A stretch of 64,000 bases of DNA from JAUZOB01 sp963692465 (GTDB lineage: Bacteria; Bacteroidota; Bacteroidia; Bacteroidales; Prolixibacteraceae), in contig OY829943.1 in assembly GCA_963692465.1 (NCBI GenBank), positions 3,410,001-3,474,000 of the forward strand, written 5' to 3'. Made by a program: the position numbers and the translations under genes. Below, piece by piece: positions 16,059 through 25,321 of the stretch (within the stretch, counting starts at the first letter, position 1; the number at the start of each line of letters is the position of its first letter). The notes under the pieces were generated by a model. That model had not been told where the DNA came from. It was given only the letters and a program-made list of their open reading frames with translations, and ran no database searches.

Positions 16059-18257
16059 ATGGTACGTTTCAAATTCTTTGGCTTTATTCTGTTGTCATGC
16101 TTGTTGTTGATCGGGCTTCCGGTTAAAACAGATGCACAGAAATCATCCGTTTTATTGTCTGATTCTTCAGCGTTAGTTAATCCAGTGGCTGCACAAAGAA
16201 TGCTGTTAAGAGTGCTGGGGAAGAAAAATGCCGATCGTTTTGTTTTTAAATACGAATCTTCTTTAGCAGGAAACAGTGCTTACAAGGTAGAAGCGGTTCG
16301 CGGTAAAGTAGTTGTGACGGGTAATTCGACCGAAGCTTTATGTCGTGGCTGTTACGACTATCTGAAGAATGGCTGCCAATCGATTGTTTGCTGGTCGGGT
16401 AGTCGTATCCATATTCCGGAGCAGTTACCGAATTACAGGCATGAGGTGCAGAGCCCTTACCGGTATCATTATTACTTTAATATTGTAACTCACGGATATA
16501 CCACCGCTTACTGGGATTGGCCGAGATGGGAGAAAGAGATTGACTGGATGGCCCTTCATGGACTCAATATGCCGCTCATCGAAGGGGCTCATGAGGCAAT
16601 TCTTTATCGGGTATTTAAAAAGATGGGGTTGACAGATGGTGAGATTGCACATTTCTTTACAGGTCCTGCTCATTTTCCATGGAATCAGATGGGGAATATT
16701 GTCGGGTGGGACGGAAATATTCCGAACTCTTACTGGAAGAAGCAAGTTGCCTTAACGCATCGGATAGTGAATCGGATGAAGGAATTGGGAATGCATCCGA
16801 TTGTTCCGGCCTTTGCCGGTTTTGTGCCGGAAGGGATTAAACGTCTTAATCCCGATATTGCTCTCCGTCAGCTTAAATGGAATGGATTCGGACAAAAATA
16901 CCAGGCTTCTATACTTCCACCGGACAGTAAGTTATTTCGTGAGATCGGGTCTCTTTATGTGCGGGAATGGGAAAAAGAGTTCGGTAAAAATAAATTTTAT
17001 CTGGCGGACAGTTTTAACGAGATGGAAGTCCCTCTGTCGGCTGATTCAACCAAGGCTCTCAATGAATTATCATTGTTTGGCAACTCGGTTTATCAATCGA
17101 TAAAAGAGGGTGACCCCAATGCGGTTTGGGTGATGCAGGGATGGACTTTTCCGTGTTTTAAACTTAACGGGAAGTTATTCTGGACCCCAGAGCGGTTAAA
17201 TGCTTTATGCTCAAAAGTGCCGGATGATAAGTTGATGATTCTGGATCTGGCTAATGAGTACAATCGTCTGGAATGGAATATTGACCCGTCGTGGAAGATG
17301 TATCATGGTTTTTTCGGTAAGATGTGGATTTACTCTTTCATACCGAACATGGGTGGTGATGTCGGTTTAAACGGACGGTTGGATCTTTATGCTTCAATGC
17401 CTTGTGAAGCATTGAATTATGCAGGAAAGAAAAATCTCACCGGATTTGGTTTTGCCCCGGAAGGTATTGAAAATAACGAGGCCGTTTATGAGCTATTGAG
17501 TGATGTGGGCTGGTCTGCTTCACCGATTGATATTAATGATTGGGTGGCTGGTTATTGCCGGGCCAGATATGGTTGTGCTTCTGCCCGAATGCTCTCGGCC
17601 TGGAAACTTTTCTTAAAGTCATGCTATGGTTCATTTGCTGATCATCCGAGATACAGATATCAATTCCGTCCTTCGGAGGATTATGCGGAAACGGTTAATA
17701 GTTCCCCTGAATTCACTAAAGGAGTGAAGCTATTTCTGGATTGCAGCGGGGAGTGCTCGGCAAGCCGGCTTTATCAAAATGATGCCATTGAGTTCGCGGT
17801 GCAGTATTTAAGTCTGGTCGTTGACCGAAAACTTGTTGCCTGCGAAAAGAATCCAAGGGATACCGTCTCTTTTAAGGGGGCGATGGATTTGCTTGATCAA
17901 ATGGACCGGTTAATGGCTTCGCATCCGTTGAATCGGCTGGATCGTTGGGTTAATTATGCAAGAAAATGGGGTGATAATCCTCAGGAAGCAAACTATTATG
18001 AGGCGAATGCCAAGCGGTTGGTGACCACGTGGGGCGGAGAGGTGAACGATTATTCCGTCAGGACATGGAGTGGAATGATTAAAGATTACTACAAGGTGCG
18101 ATGGCTGAAATATCAATCATCGGTCGATTCGGGATATAAAGACCGCCTGAAGGTTTGGGAAGAACAATGGATTCGAAAACCATGGAAAAGTTCATCTATT
18201 GAGTTTAAAAATCCGGTTGAGCAGATAAAATGGCTATTACAAAAATACCCGGAATAG
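16059..18257 (+). CDS. GH89 alpha-N-acetylglucosaminidase, first copy
   Basis: The 732-aa secreted enzyme has a signal peptide of about 26 residues (ending TDAQ). It has the NAGLU/GH89 layout: a small N-terminal domain, then the barrel with YRHYHY-type sequence (SPYRYHYYFNIVTHGYTTAYW) and WDWPRWEKEIDWMALHGLN. The first catalytic Glu is E321 in SFNEME and the second is E468 in FAPEGIENN, matching the human NAGLU pair E316/E446. It removes terminal alpha-linked GlcNAc in the periplasm or at the surface. The start lies 2 bp after the GH3 stop. Family length and motifs agree well; whether the substrate is a mucin cap or a heparan-type chain is not determined by sequence. Confidence 0.93.
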   Translation: MVRFKFFGFILLSCLLLIGLPVKTDAQKSSVLLSDSSALVNPVAAQRMLLRVLGKKNADRFVFKYESSLAGNSAYKVEAVRGKVVVTGNSTEALCRGCYDYLKNGCQSIVCWSGSRIHIPEQLPNYRHEVQSPYRYHYYFNIVTHGYTTAYWDWPRWEKEIDWMALHGLNMPLIEGAHEAILYRVFKKMGLTDGEIAHFFTGPAHFPWNQMGNIVGWDGNIPNSYWKKQVALTHRIVNRMKELGMHPIVPAFAGFVPEGIKRLNPDIALRQLKWNGFGQKYQASILPPDSKLFREIGSLYVREWEKEFGKNKFYLADSFNEMEVPLSADSTKALNELSLFGNSVYQSIKEGDPNAVWVMQGWTFPCFKLNGKLFWTPERLNALCSKVPDDKLMILDLANEYNRLEWNIDPSWKMYHGFFGKMWIYSFIPNMGGDVGLNGRLDLYASMPCEALNYAGKKNLTGFGFAPEGIENNEAVYELLSDVGWSASPIDINDWVAGYCRARYGCASARMLSAWKLFLKSCYGSFADHPRYRYQFRPSEDYAETVNSSPEFTKGVKLFLDCSGECSASRLYQNDAIEFAVQYLSLVVDRKLVACEKNPRDTVSFKGAMDLLDQMDRLMASHPLNRLDRWVNYARKWGDNPQEANYYEANAKRLVTTWGGEVNDYSVRTWSGMIKDYYKVRWLKYQSSVDSGYKDRLKVWEEQWIRKPWKSSSIEFKNPVEQIKWLLQKYPE

Positions 18258-18271
18258 ATCGTCCGGGTATT
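18244..18271 (+). terminator. hairpin overlapping the first GH89 stop codon
   Basis: AATACCCGG (18244-18252) pairs exactly with CCGGGTATT (18263-18271) around a 10-nt loop containing the TAG stop. There is no T tract, so it may act as an mRNA stabiliser or weak terminator between the two GH89 genes. Confidence 0.4.
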
Positions 18272-18309
18272 AAATCAGAATATCAAGTAAAACCACAATA
18301 AACCAATAT

Positions 18310-20469
18310 ATGAGAGTGTTAAAAAGAATAGGTCTGTCACTTATTGTCCTGCTTTTACTGGCAGACATTTCGGAGGCACAGAACCTGTCACCGTTACGAC
18401 AGGTTATTAATCGTGTTTGTCCGTGGATGAGCGGGAAGTATGTATTGCGTCCGGTACCCCGGGAGAATGGGAAAGATGTATTTGAGTTAAGTACCCAAAA
18501 CGGGAAGCTGATAATTGCGGCCTCGGGCATTCCGGCCGGAGGAATGGGCTTCAACTGGTATCTGGAAAAATATTGTCACCGCTTTTACTCGCTGACCGGG
18601 AGTAATCTTGCCCCGGTATCTGCTTTGCCCGAGATTGAGGGCACGGTGAAACAAGTATCTCCGTATCGTTACCGTTATTTTTTGAATTATTGTACACTGA
18701 ATTACTCCATGTCGTTCTGGGGACCGAAAGAATGGGAACGGGGATTGGACTGGATGACTCTGAACGGGATCAACCTGGCCCTGATGACCAATGGAATGGA
18801 AAAGGTATGGCTGAATACCCTGACACATTTCGGATACACACAGCAAGAGGCTTTAACGTTTATCCCGGGACCGGCCTTTGAAGCCTGGTGGCTGATGGGT
18901 AACCTCGAAGGCTGGGGCGGACCGGTGTCGCTGTCAATGGTTGACGAACGGAGCAAGACCGAGCAGTTCATTCTGAAGCGGATGCGGGAGTTGCAGATCG
19001 AACCGGTTCTTCAGGGCTTCTACGGAATGGTTCCGTATTCGTTGATGAATCATTATCCGAAAGTACGGATTATAGAGCAGGGAACCTGGGCCGGAGATTT
19101 TCGCAGACCACCGATATTGATGCCGGGCGATTCATTGTTTAAGGCAATGGCTGCCGTTTATTATAAAGAGATGAAGAAACTCTACGGAGAGGTTCGCTTT
19201 TATGGGGGAGAACCATTTCACGAAGGGGGTCGCCGTGAGGGAATTACAGAACAGGAAGTGGCCCATGCTGTTTATTCGGAAATGAAGAAGCAGAATCCTC
19301 AGGCCGTATGGGTCTTGCAGGGATGGAGTGGTAATCCGTCGAAAGAATTGTTAAAAGGATTGAAAAAAGAAGAGGCTTTAGTGCTGGACCTGTTCGGAGA
19401 AGGAGCCAATAATTGGGAAATCAGGGATGGCTATGAACAACACAACTGGGTATGGTGTTCGGTATCGAATTTCGGAGAAAAAACGGGATTGTACGGTCGC
19501 CTGGACAGGGTAGCAACTGAGCCGGCCCGGGCTTTATCAACTTCTGCAGGGAAGACCATGGTTGGGATCGGGGCAATGCCGGAAGGGATGTTGAATAACC
19601 CGGTTTATTTTGATTTGCATTATCAGATGGGCTGGACGAATCAGCCGGTTAATGTGTCGGAGTGGTTACACGGATATGTGCAGAGTCGCTATGGTCGGGC
19701 TCCGCAATCAGTGGAGGAAGCCTGGACGTTGTTGCAAAATTCGGTCTACAAGAGTAATCTGACCGATCAGCAAGGCTCGGTAGAGGCCGTCATCTGTGCA
19801 CGTCCTTCATTGAATATCACCAGCGTGTCGAGTTGGGGTAACACCGAGTTTTATTACGAGCCAGCAATGGTAGAAGCTGCATTAAAGAAATTCATGGAAG
19901 CTTCGGATGAATTGGGAAATGTTGATGCTTACCAGTATGATTTGGTAGACATCGGTCATCAGGTTTTAGCCAACAGGGGGAGAGCTCTTTATAAAAAGAT
20001 GCAGGATACTTTTGCTCAAAAAGATTTGGAGGGCTTTAAAGTTAGTGCGGATAAATTTCTGTCTGTTTTACGGCAGGAAGAAGAGTTGTTGTCGACCCGG
20101 AGAGAGTTTATGCTGGGGACCTGGATTGCACAGGCCCGAGCCTTGGGAAAGACGGTTGCGGATAAGAATCTTTTAGAACGAAATGCAAGGGCACAGATAA
20201 CTTACTGGGGACCGGATACTAATCCGACGACGAATCTGCATGAGTATGCGTGTAAGGAATGGGCGGGTTTGTTGAGTGGACTGTACCAGCCCCGATGGGA
20301 AGTGTTTATTGAAGACTGTGAGTCGGCTTTGTCCGAAAAGCGGGATTTGAAACCGATAGACTTCTACAGTATGGAGATAAAATGGGCTAACCGTCATAAT
20401 ATTTATCCGACCGTTCCTTCGGGTAATCCGGTAGAAGTTGCTGCGAAGATCTTTCAGAGCAGAAAATGA
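18310..20469 (+). CDS. GH89 alpha-N-acetylglucosaminidase, second divergent copy
   Basis: The 719-aa enzyme has a signal peptide (about 1-23, ending SEAQ) and the GH89 pattern: SPYRYRYFLNYCTLNYSMSF, then WERGLDWMTLNGINLAL. The probable catalytic pair is E305 in EPFHEGG and E425 in GAMPEGMLNN. It is clearly homologous to the preceding gene but diverged in most loops, so the pair is old or acquired separately and probably differs in linkage preference. The gap from the first GH89 gene is 52 bp. It is co-oriented with the PUL and is likely co-transcribed. Confidence 0.92.
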   Translation: MRVLKRIGLSLIVLLLLADISEAQNLSPLRQVINRVCPWMSGKYVLRPVPRENGKDVFELSTQNGKLIIAASGIPAGGMGFNWYLEKYCHRFYSLTGSNLAPVSALPEIEGTVKQVSPYRYRYFLNYCTLNYSMSFWGPKEWERGLDWMTLNGINLALMTNGMEKVWLNTLTHFGYTQQEALTFIPGPAFEAWWLMGNLEGWGGPVSLSMVDERSKTEQFILKRMRELQIEPVLQGFYGMVPYSLMNHYPKVRIIEQGTWAGDFRRPPILMPGDSLFKAMAAVYYKEMKKLYGEVRFYGGEPFHEGGRREGITEQEVAHAVYSEMKKQNPQAVWVLQGWSGNPSKELLKGLKKEEALVLDLFGEGANNWEIRDGYEQHNWVWCSVSNFGEKTGLYGRLDRVATEPARALSTSAGKTMVGIGAMPEGMLNNPVYFDLHYQMGWTNQPVNVSEWLHGYVQSRYGRAPQSVEEAWTLLQNSVYKSNLTDQQGSVEAVICARPSLNITSVSSWGNTEFYYEPAMVEAALKKFMEASDELGNVDAYQYDLVDIGHQVLANRGRALYKKMQDTFAQKDLEGFKVSADKFLSVLRQEEELLSTRREFMLGTWIAQARALGKTVADKNLLERNARAQITYWGPDTNPTTNLHEYACKEWAGLLSGLYQPRWEVFIEDCESALSEKRDLKPIDFYSMEIKWANRHNIYPTVPSGNPVEVAAKIFQSRK

Positions 20470-20550
20470 AATAGAATGCAGCTTTGAAAAATTCCGGTTT
20501 AAAGTGTAAGTGAGTTATATCAGAGCAATATAAAAATAACACATTGAAAA

Positions 20551-21540
20551 ATGAATAAAATGAAAAGTGTAAAAGTCTTACTAATCTTATTAACTGTTTT
20601 TTTGTCTTTGAATGCCTTTAGTGCAAAACCCGTATTGAAATTTAAAAATCACAAATTCAGAATTATTCAGTTTACCGATTTACATTGGGTTAACGGGGGA
20701 CAATATGAAAAGAATGATGACAGCACATTTGTGTTGATTCGAAAGGCTATTGAGGTTGAGAAGCCGGACCTGATTGTGTTTACCGGAGACATTATTGTTT
20801 CATCCGGAGCAAGAGAGGGTTGGGAGAAATTATCTCATTTGATGATGGAACTAAAAACGCCTTTTGCCGTTGCTTTTGGAAATCATGATACCGAAGCCGA
20901 CATCAGTAAAACGGAGGCCTTGAAGATTTTAGAGAAGAACGCATACAATGTGACATATAATGCGGATGAGTCAATATCGGGAATTGGAAATTGCTCGTTG
21001 CCCGTTTTATCTGAAAAGGGGAAAAAGGAAAAATGGATTCTTTATCTGTTCGATTCACAGGCCTACTCTCAGGTAAAAGCAGTGGGTGGTTATGATTGGA
21101 TAAAACCGAATCAGATTGAGTGGTACCGGAATCAGAGTGCTTTCCATGCAAAGAAAGCAGGAAAGGTGCTTCCTTCACTTGCATTCTTCCATATTCCGCT
21201 TCCGGAATTCGAGACGATCCGAAATCAGAAAGAGACCCTGGGTAATCATTCTGAAGGGGTGTGTCCTCCGTTATTGAATTCCGGACTTCTGGCTGCTTTT
21301 ATTGAGCGGAAGGATGTACTGGGTGTTTTCTGTGGACATGACCATAACAACGACTATATCGGAATCATGGATGGTATTTGCCTTGGCTATGGACGGAAGA
21401 CCGGTTATGTCTCTGCTTATAAGGAGATTCTCGAAAGGGGTGGCCGGGTAATTGATCTTTACGAAGATGATGCAAAGTTTGATACTTATATCTGGGCTTT
21501 GTCGGGTCGGTGCTTCAATTATTCTTTTAAAAGGAATTGA
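20551..21540 (+). CDS. secreted calcineurin-like metallophosphoesterase
   Basis: The 329-aa protein has a signal peptide (about 1-24, SLNAFSA) and the full metallophosphatase motif set: DLHW, GDII, GNHDTE, the His motif FFHIPLPE, and GHDHNND near the C-terminus. These bind two metal ions in the calcineurin-like fold; the arrangement is closest to the purple-acid-phosphatase/Dcr2-like branch. It probably removes phosphate from a phosphorylated glycan or related ester in the periplasm, consistent with its place between the GH89 and GH36 genes. The exact substrate is unknown. A terminator follows at 21617. Confidence 0.85.
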   Translation: MNKMKSVKVLLILLTVFLSLNAFSAKPVLKFKNHKFRIIQFTDLHWVNGGQYEKNDDSTFVLIRKAIEVEKPDLIVFTGDIIVSSGAREGWEKLSHLMMELKTPFAVAFGNHDTEADISKTEALKILEKNAYNVTYNADESISGIGNCSLPVLSEKGKKEKWILYLFDSQAYSQVKAVGGYDWIKPNQIEWYRNQSAFHAKKAGKVLPSLAFFHIPLPEFETIRNQKETLGNHSEGVCPPLLNSGLLAAFIERKDVLGVFCGHDHNNDYIGIMDGICLGYGRKTGYVSAYKEILERGGRVIDLYEDDAKFDTYIWALSGRCFNYSFKRN

Positions 21541-21616
21541 TGTTTATTGACTGTAAAAGCATGGTTGCGAAAAGGAATGATTGGTAAACGAGAAGAATGG
21601 ATTTTGTTTGCTTTAG

Positions 21617-21648
21617 AAAAGGGTGTCCCCAAAGGGCATCCTTTTTTT
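21617..21648 (+). terminator. rho-independent terminator after the phosphoesterase gene
   Basis: AAAAGGGTGTCC and GGGCATCCTTTTTTT form a stem with two G-U pairs, followed by seven T residues. It closes the main PUL transcript before the GH36 gene. Confidence 0.75.
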
Positions 21649-21834
21649 GGCATTTATTGGTAATCATATACGCAGATATGATTTTTCCTGTTTTGGGACA
21701 CAAAGTATAAAGAAAAGCGCATTTTATTAATTCGTTTTTGTTGATAATGAAGCTAATTTTAACAAACGATAAATGGCACTAATCATTTGAACGGTATAAT
21801 GGAACGATTATTTATGCAACATCCAACTTTTATT

Positions 21835-23838
21835 ATGAAGAAATATTTAGTGTTTCTGACTTGTTTGCTGACAGGAATATGGTCTTATGGACAGACTACG
21901 ATGCTGAATTCAAAAGCGAAAGAAGAATTGAAGCAATGGGATGAACAACATTTTTCTCCTAAAGTAACTCCTCCGTTTTCATTTGTTTATGGAGGGGAAA
22001 AATCGTCAGATTTGATCGGAAATTGGCATTATAGCGTAAAAAAAATAAAATCGTCCGACCCGAATTATACAAAAACTATCTATACGTACTCAGATAAACG
22101 CACCGGACTTGTTCTGGAATGTGAGGCTTTGCGTTATACTGCATTCCCGGCCATTGAGTGGTACCTGACTTTGAAAAATAGCGGGAAAAATGACACGCCG
22201 ATTCTGGAGGCTATTCAGGCTTTAAATACCATTCTTCCCAGTAATGGTGCTTTGCATTGGTCTAATGGCGGAGTCGCCTCTTTTGATGATTTTGCGCCTC
22301 AGGATAAGCAGTTTGCTAAAGAAGGAGAGTCTTTACATCTTCAACCGGGCGGAGGACGATCGTCAAGTTCTGTATTGCCTTTTTTTAATGCGCAGGGTAC
22401 GCAGGGTGGTGTAATGGTCGGTATTGGCTGGACCGGCGAATGGGCTGTCGATTTTACCTCGGTTAAAAACGGTTTGTCCTGTCAGGCTGGAATGGCTAAG
22501 ACCCATTTATTGCTGCATCCGGGAGAAGAAATCCGTACTCCTAAAGTGTTGTTGCTTTTTTATGAGGGAGATCAATGGAGCGGACAAAATGCATTCCGAC
22601 GGTTTATTCTGGCTTGTCATCGTCCGAAGATAAACGGAAAGCCATTGCCACCGACTATTACCTGGGGTGTTTTCGGAACGACTCCTGCTGAGGTGCATCA
22701 GTATAATATTGACAAAATAATAGCTCATAAATTACCGCTGGATTATTATTGGATTGATGCCGGATGGTATAAAGGAGAGGGGAACTGGTATCAGGCTACC
22801 GGGACTTGGGAGGAGAACCTGAGTTTGTATCCCAACGGACTAAAATCAATCAGTAATCAGTTGGAAAAAGCAGGAACGCATCTGATGGTTTGGTTTGAAC
22901 CGGAAAGAGTCCACACCGGAACAGCCTGGTATAAGGAACATCCGGATTGGCTTCTGAATCAGGGGAACTTTGAATCGTCTTTGATGAATATGGGAAATCC
23001 GGTAGTCCGGAAATTTGTAACGGATAATATTGCATCGGATATTCGAAAATTCGGATTGTCTACCGGATGTTACCGTCAGGATTTCAATATAGAACCGTAT
23101 AATATATGGATTTCAAATGACGCTCCGGACCGTCAGGGATATACCGAAGCTAAATACGTAGAAGGGTTATATGCTTATTGGGATGCTTTACAACGTGAAT
23201 TTCCGGGAATGATTATTGATAATTGCGCCGGAGGTGGTCGTCGGCTTGATTTAGAAACAACCGGAAGAGCAACACCATTCTGGAGAACCGACGGTCCGCG
23301 CGATCCGGTTGCTCATCAATGTCACTCCTATGGTTTGATGCAGTGGCTGCCGCTGAGTGCAACCAGCGAGGACCGGGAAGGGGATGATTATGACTTCCGC
23401 AGCGGAATGTCCAGCTGCTTGTGTATTAACTGGCTTCATAGTGGTGACGGGGCCTGGTGGAAAATTCCGGATGATTTTCCTTTTGACTGGGCACAAAAAG
23501 CCGTGAAGCAATATTTATCTGTCCGTGATTATTATCTGGACGATTACTATCCGCTCTCTCCTTATTCGAAAAATCAGGATGTCTGGATGGCTTGGCAGTT
23601 AAATAGTCCGGAAAAAGGGGAGGGAATGATACAAGCTTTTCGCCGCGAACAGAGTATTTGTACTGCTGCCTGTGTCAAACTGCGTGGATTGCAACCGGAT
23701 GCAACTTATTCGTTGGTTGATATTGATACCGGCACAACGCAGCAAATGAGCGGAAAGGACTTGATGGAGAAAGGTTTGTCTATTGTTATTAACAAACAGC
23801 CTGGCGCGGCGATTATTACTTACCGGAAACAGCCATAA
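21835..23838 (+). CDS. GH36 alpha-galactosidase
   Basis: From ATG 21835 the 667-aa protein begins with a clear signal peptide (MKKYLVFLTCLLTGIWSYGQ); an in-frame TTG at 21787 would hide it behind 16 residues. The N-terminal beta-sandwich is followed by a GH36 barrel with the substrate-binding stretch YYWIDAGWYKG, the nucleophile Asp416 in CYRQDFN, the GGRRLDLE motif, and the acid/base Asp486 in WRTDGPRDP. It releases terminal alpha-galactose. It lies about 300 bp after the phosphoesterase behind a terminator, so it may have its own promoter while still belonging to the same glycan pathway. Confidence 0.9.
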   Translation: MKKYLVFLTCLLTGIWSYGQTTMLNSKAKEELKQWDEQHFSPKVTPPFSFVYGGEKSSDLIGNWHYSVKKIKSSDPNYTKTIYTYSDKRTGLVLECEALRYTAFPAIEWYLTLKNSGKNDTPILEAIQALNTILPSNGALHWSNGGVASFDDFAPQDKQFAKEGESLHLQPGGGRSSSSVLPFFNAQGTQGGVMVGIGWTGEWAVDFTSVKNGLSCQAGMAKTHLLLHPGEEIRTPKVLLLFYEGDQWSGQNAFRRFILACHRPKINGKPLPPTITWGVFGTTPAEVHQYNIDKIIAHKLPLDYYWIDAGWYKGEGNWYQATGTWEENLSLYPNGLKSISNQLEKAGTHLMVWFEPERVHTGTAWYKEHPDWLLNQGNFESSLMNMGNPVVRKFVTDNIASDIRKFGLSTGCYRQDFNIEPYNIWISNDAPDRQGYTEAKYVEGLYAYWDALQREFPGMIIDNCAGGGRRLDLETTGRATPFWRTDGPRDPVAHQCHSYGLMQWLPLSATSEDREGDDYDFRSGMSSCLCINWLHSGDGAWWKIPDDFPFDWAQKAVKQYLSVRDYYLDDYYPLSPYSKNQDVWMAWQLNSPEKGEGMIQAFRREQSICTAACVKLRGLQPDATYSLVDIDTGTTQQMSGKDLMEKGLSIVINKQPGAAIITYRKQP

Positions 23839-23980
23839 ACGGGCTGAATGTCAATACGAAGGGGGAAACCAATATTCAAGATGTGGATAGTCATGAAGTC
23901 ACGGTTGTAAAAAATGGCGTTTTTATTAGATATTATCTCACTCAGATATTACTTTCGCAACATAATAGAAGTGAAAAATA

Positions 23981-25171
23981 ATGAACGTAAGAAAATTAAT
24001 TTTATCGATTGCAATACTCGGCATGACTGGAGTAGCTTATGCGCAAGAGAGTAATGAGGTAGTTCCTTTCCAATTAAGTTTTATTACTCCGTTGGGAACC
24101 AATGGGGTTCGGTCAAACGTAACAACAAATAAAGTCTCTATAAACTTACTCGGAGGATATAGTAAGGGTAATACTGGTTTTGAAATGGCTGGTTTGTACA
24201 ATGTGAATTTACAGCTGACTCAGGGCGTGCAATTATCGGGTATTCTTAATGCAAGCGGAAAAGGTGATCATTCGTTACAATTTGCAGGAATAGCTAATGC
24301 AAATAGAGAACAAGTAGGCGGAACGCAATTTGGTGGCATCATAAATGTTGCAGGAAAGGGATTTACCTGTTTACAGTGTGCTGGAATTGCCAATGCAACG
24401 ATAAATGCCGATATACAAATTGGTGGGATTGTAAATACGGCCCTAAGTTCTCGTGTGCAACTAGCGGGTATTATAAACTGTTGTAAGGCACAAAAAAACG
24501 GAACTCAAATTGCTGGAATCCTGAATGCAGTCATTCAGGGGGACTCTACTGTTCAGTGCGCCGGTATTGGAAATATTGCAAAGAATGCAGATGTACAGGT
24601 TGGTGGAATACTAAATATAGCGAAACATGTACGAGGTTCACAGATCGGATTGATTAATATCTCAGAAGACTGTGGAGGTGTACCGGTCGGTCTAATCAGC
24701 ATTGTTAAAAACGGAGGAAAACATGAGTTTGAAGTTTCCTTTTCTGACGCATTACATACTGCTGTTAGTTTCAAGTTAGGGGTTGACCGCTTTTATACGA
24801 TCTTCTCTGCTGGTGCTAATTATATTGATCAACCGGTTCAATATGCTTTGGGTTGTGGATTTGGAACACAATGGAATCTCAAAAACAGCTGGAGTAATCA
24901 ACTTGAAGTAATGGAATATGAACTTACGGAGAATAAGAAATTTCATCATAAGAATTCGCTGGTTCAACTCAAATATACTTTTGCCAGGGAAATTGCACCT
25001 CATTTCAATGTCTTTGCCGGTCCGGTATTAAACATGACTATCTCGGACTATGTAGATCCGGAGACAGGCAAAAAAGGATGCAGCCTTTCACCCTATACTA
25101 TTTGGGATAACAACGGAACTCACACCAAACTGAATTCGTGGATCGGAGTCACTGCCGGTATAAGATTCTAA
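23981..25171 (+). CDS. outer-membrane protein with LA_2272-type surface repeats
   Basis: The 396-aa exported protein (signal ending VAYAQ) contains about ten imperfect repeats of roughly 20 residues with the core QxGGIxN or QxAGIxN, from about 75 to 240 (for example VQLSGILNAS, TQFGGIINVA, VQVGGILNIA). This resembles the LA_2272-type surface repeat and predicts a stacked beta structure. Residues from about 250 have alternating amphipathic strands and end in an aromatic residue (GVTAGIRF), like an outer-membrane barrel. Several Cys residues recur within the repeats. The function is unknown. It lies between the PUL and the E2 gene and is probably transcribed alone. Confidence 0.7.
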   Translation: MNVRKLILSIAILGMTGVAYAQESNEVVPFQLSFITPLGTNGVRSNVTTNKVSINLLGGYSKGNTGFEMAGLYNVNLQLTQGVQLSGILNASGKGDHSLQFAGIANANREQVGGTQFGGIINVAGKGFTCLQCAGIANATINADIQIGGIVNTALSSRVQLAGIINCCKAQKNGTQIAGILNAVIQGDSTVQCAGIGNIAKNADVQVGGILNIAKHVRGSQIGLINISEDCGGVPVGLISIVKNGGKHEFEVSFSDALHTAVSFKLGVDRFYTIFSAGANYIDQPVQYALGCGFGTQWNLKNSWSNQLEVMEYELTENKKFHHKNSLVQLKYTFAREIAPHFNVFAGPVLNMTISDYVDPETGKKGCSLSPYTIWDNNGTHTKLNSWIGVTAGIRF

Positions 25172-25196
25172 TAAGATCAGAACAATTAAGAATTGC

Positions 25197-25241
25197 AAAA
25201 GAATGGCTCTTCCTTTACTAAGGATGAGCCATTCTTTTTTT
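25197..25241 (+). terminator. terminator after the surface-repeat gene
   Basis: AAAGAATGGCTC pairs with GAGCCATTCTTT around a 15-nt loop and is followed by T residues. Confidence 0.75.
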
Positions 25242-25321
25242 CCATACAAAGTCCGTCAGGTTTAGTGTGAACCTTTCCTGCTGTCCGCTGTTTTAGATTC
25301 AGAATATAAAAACGTGTGGTT

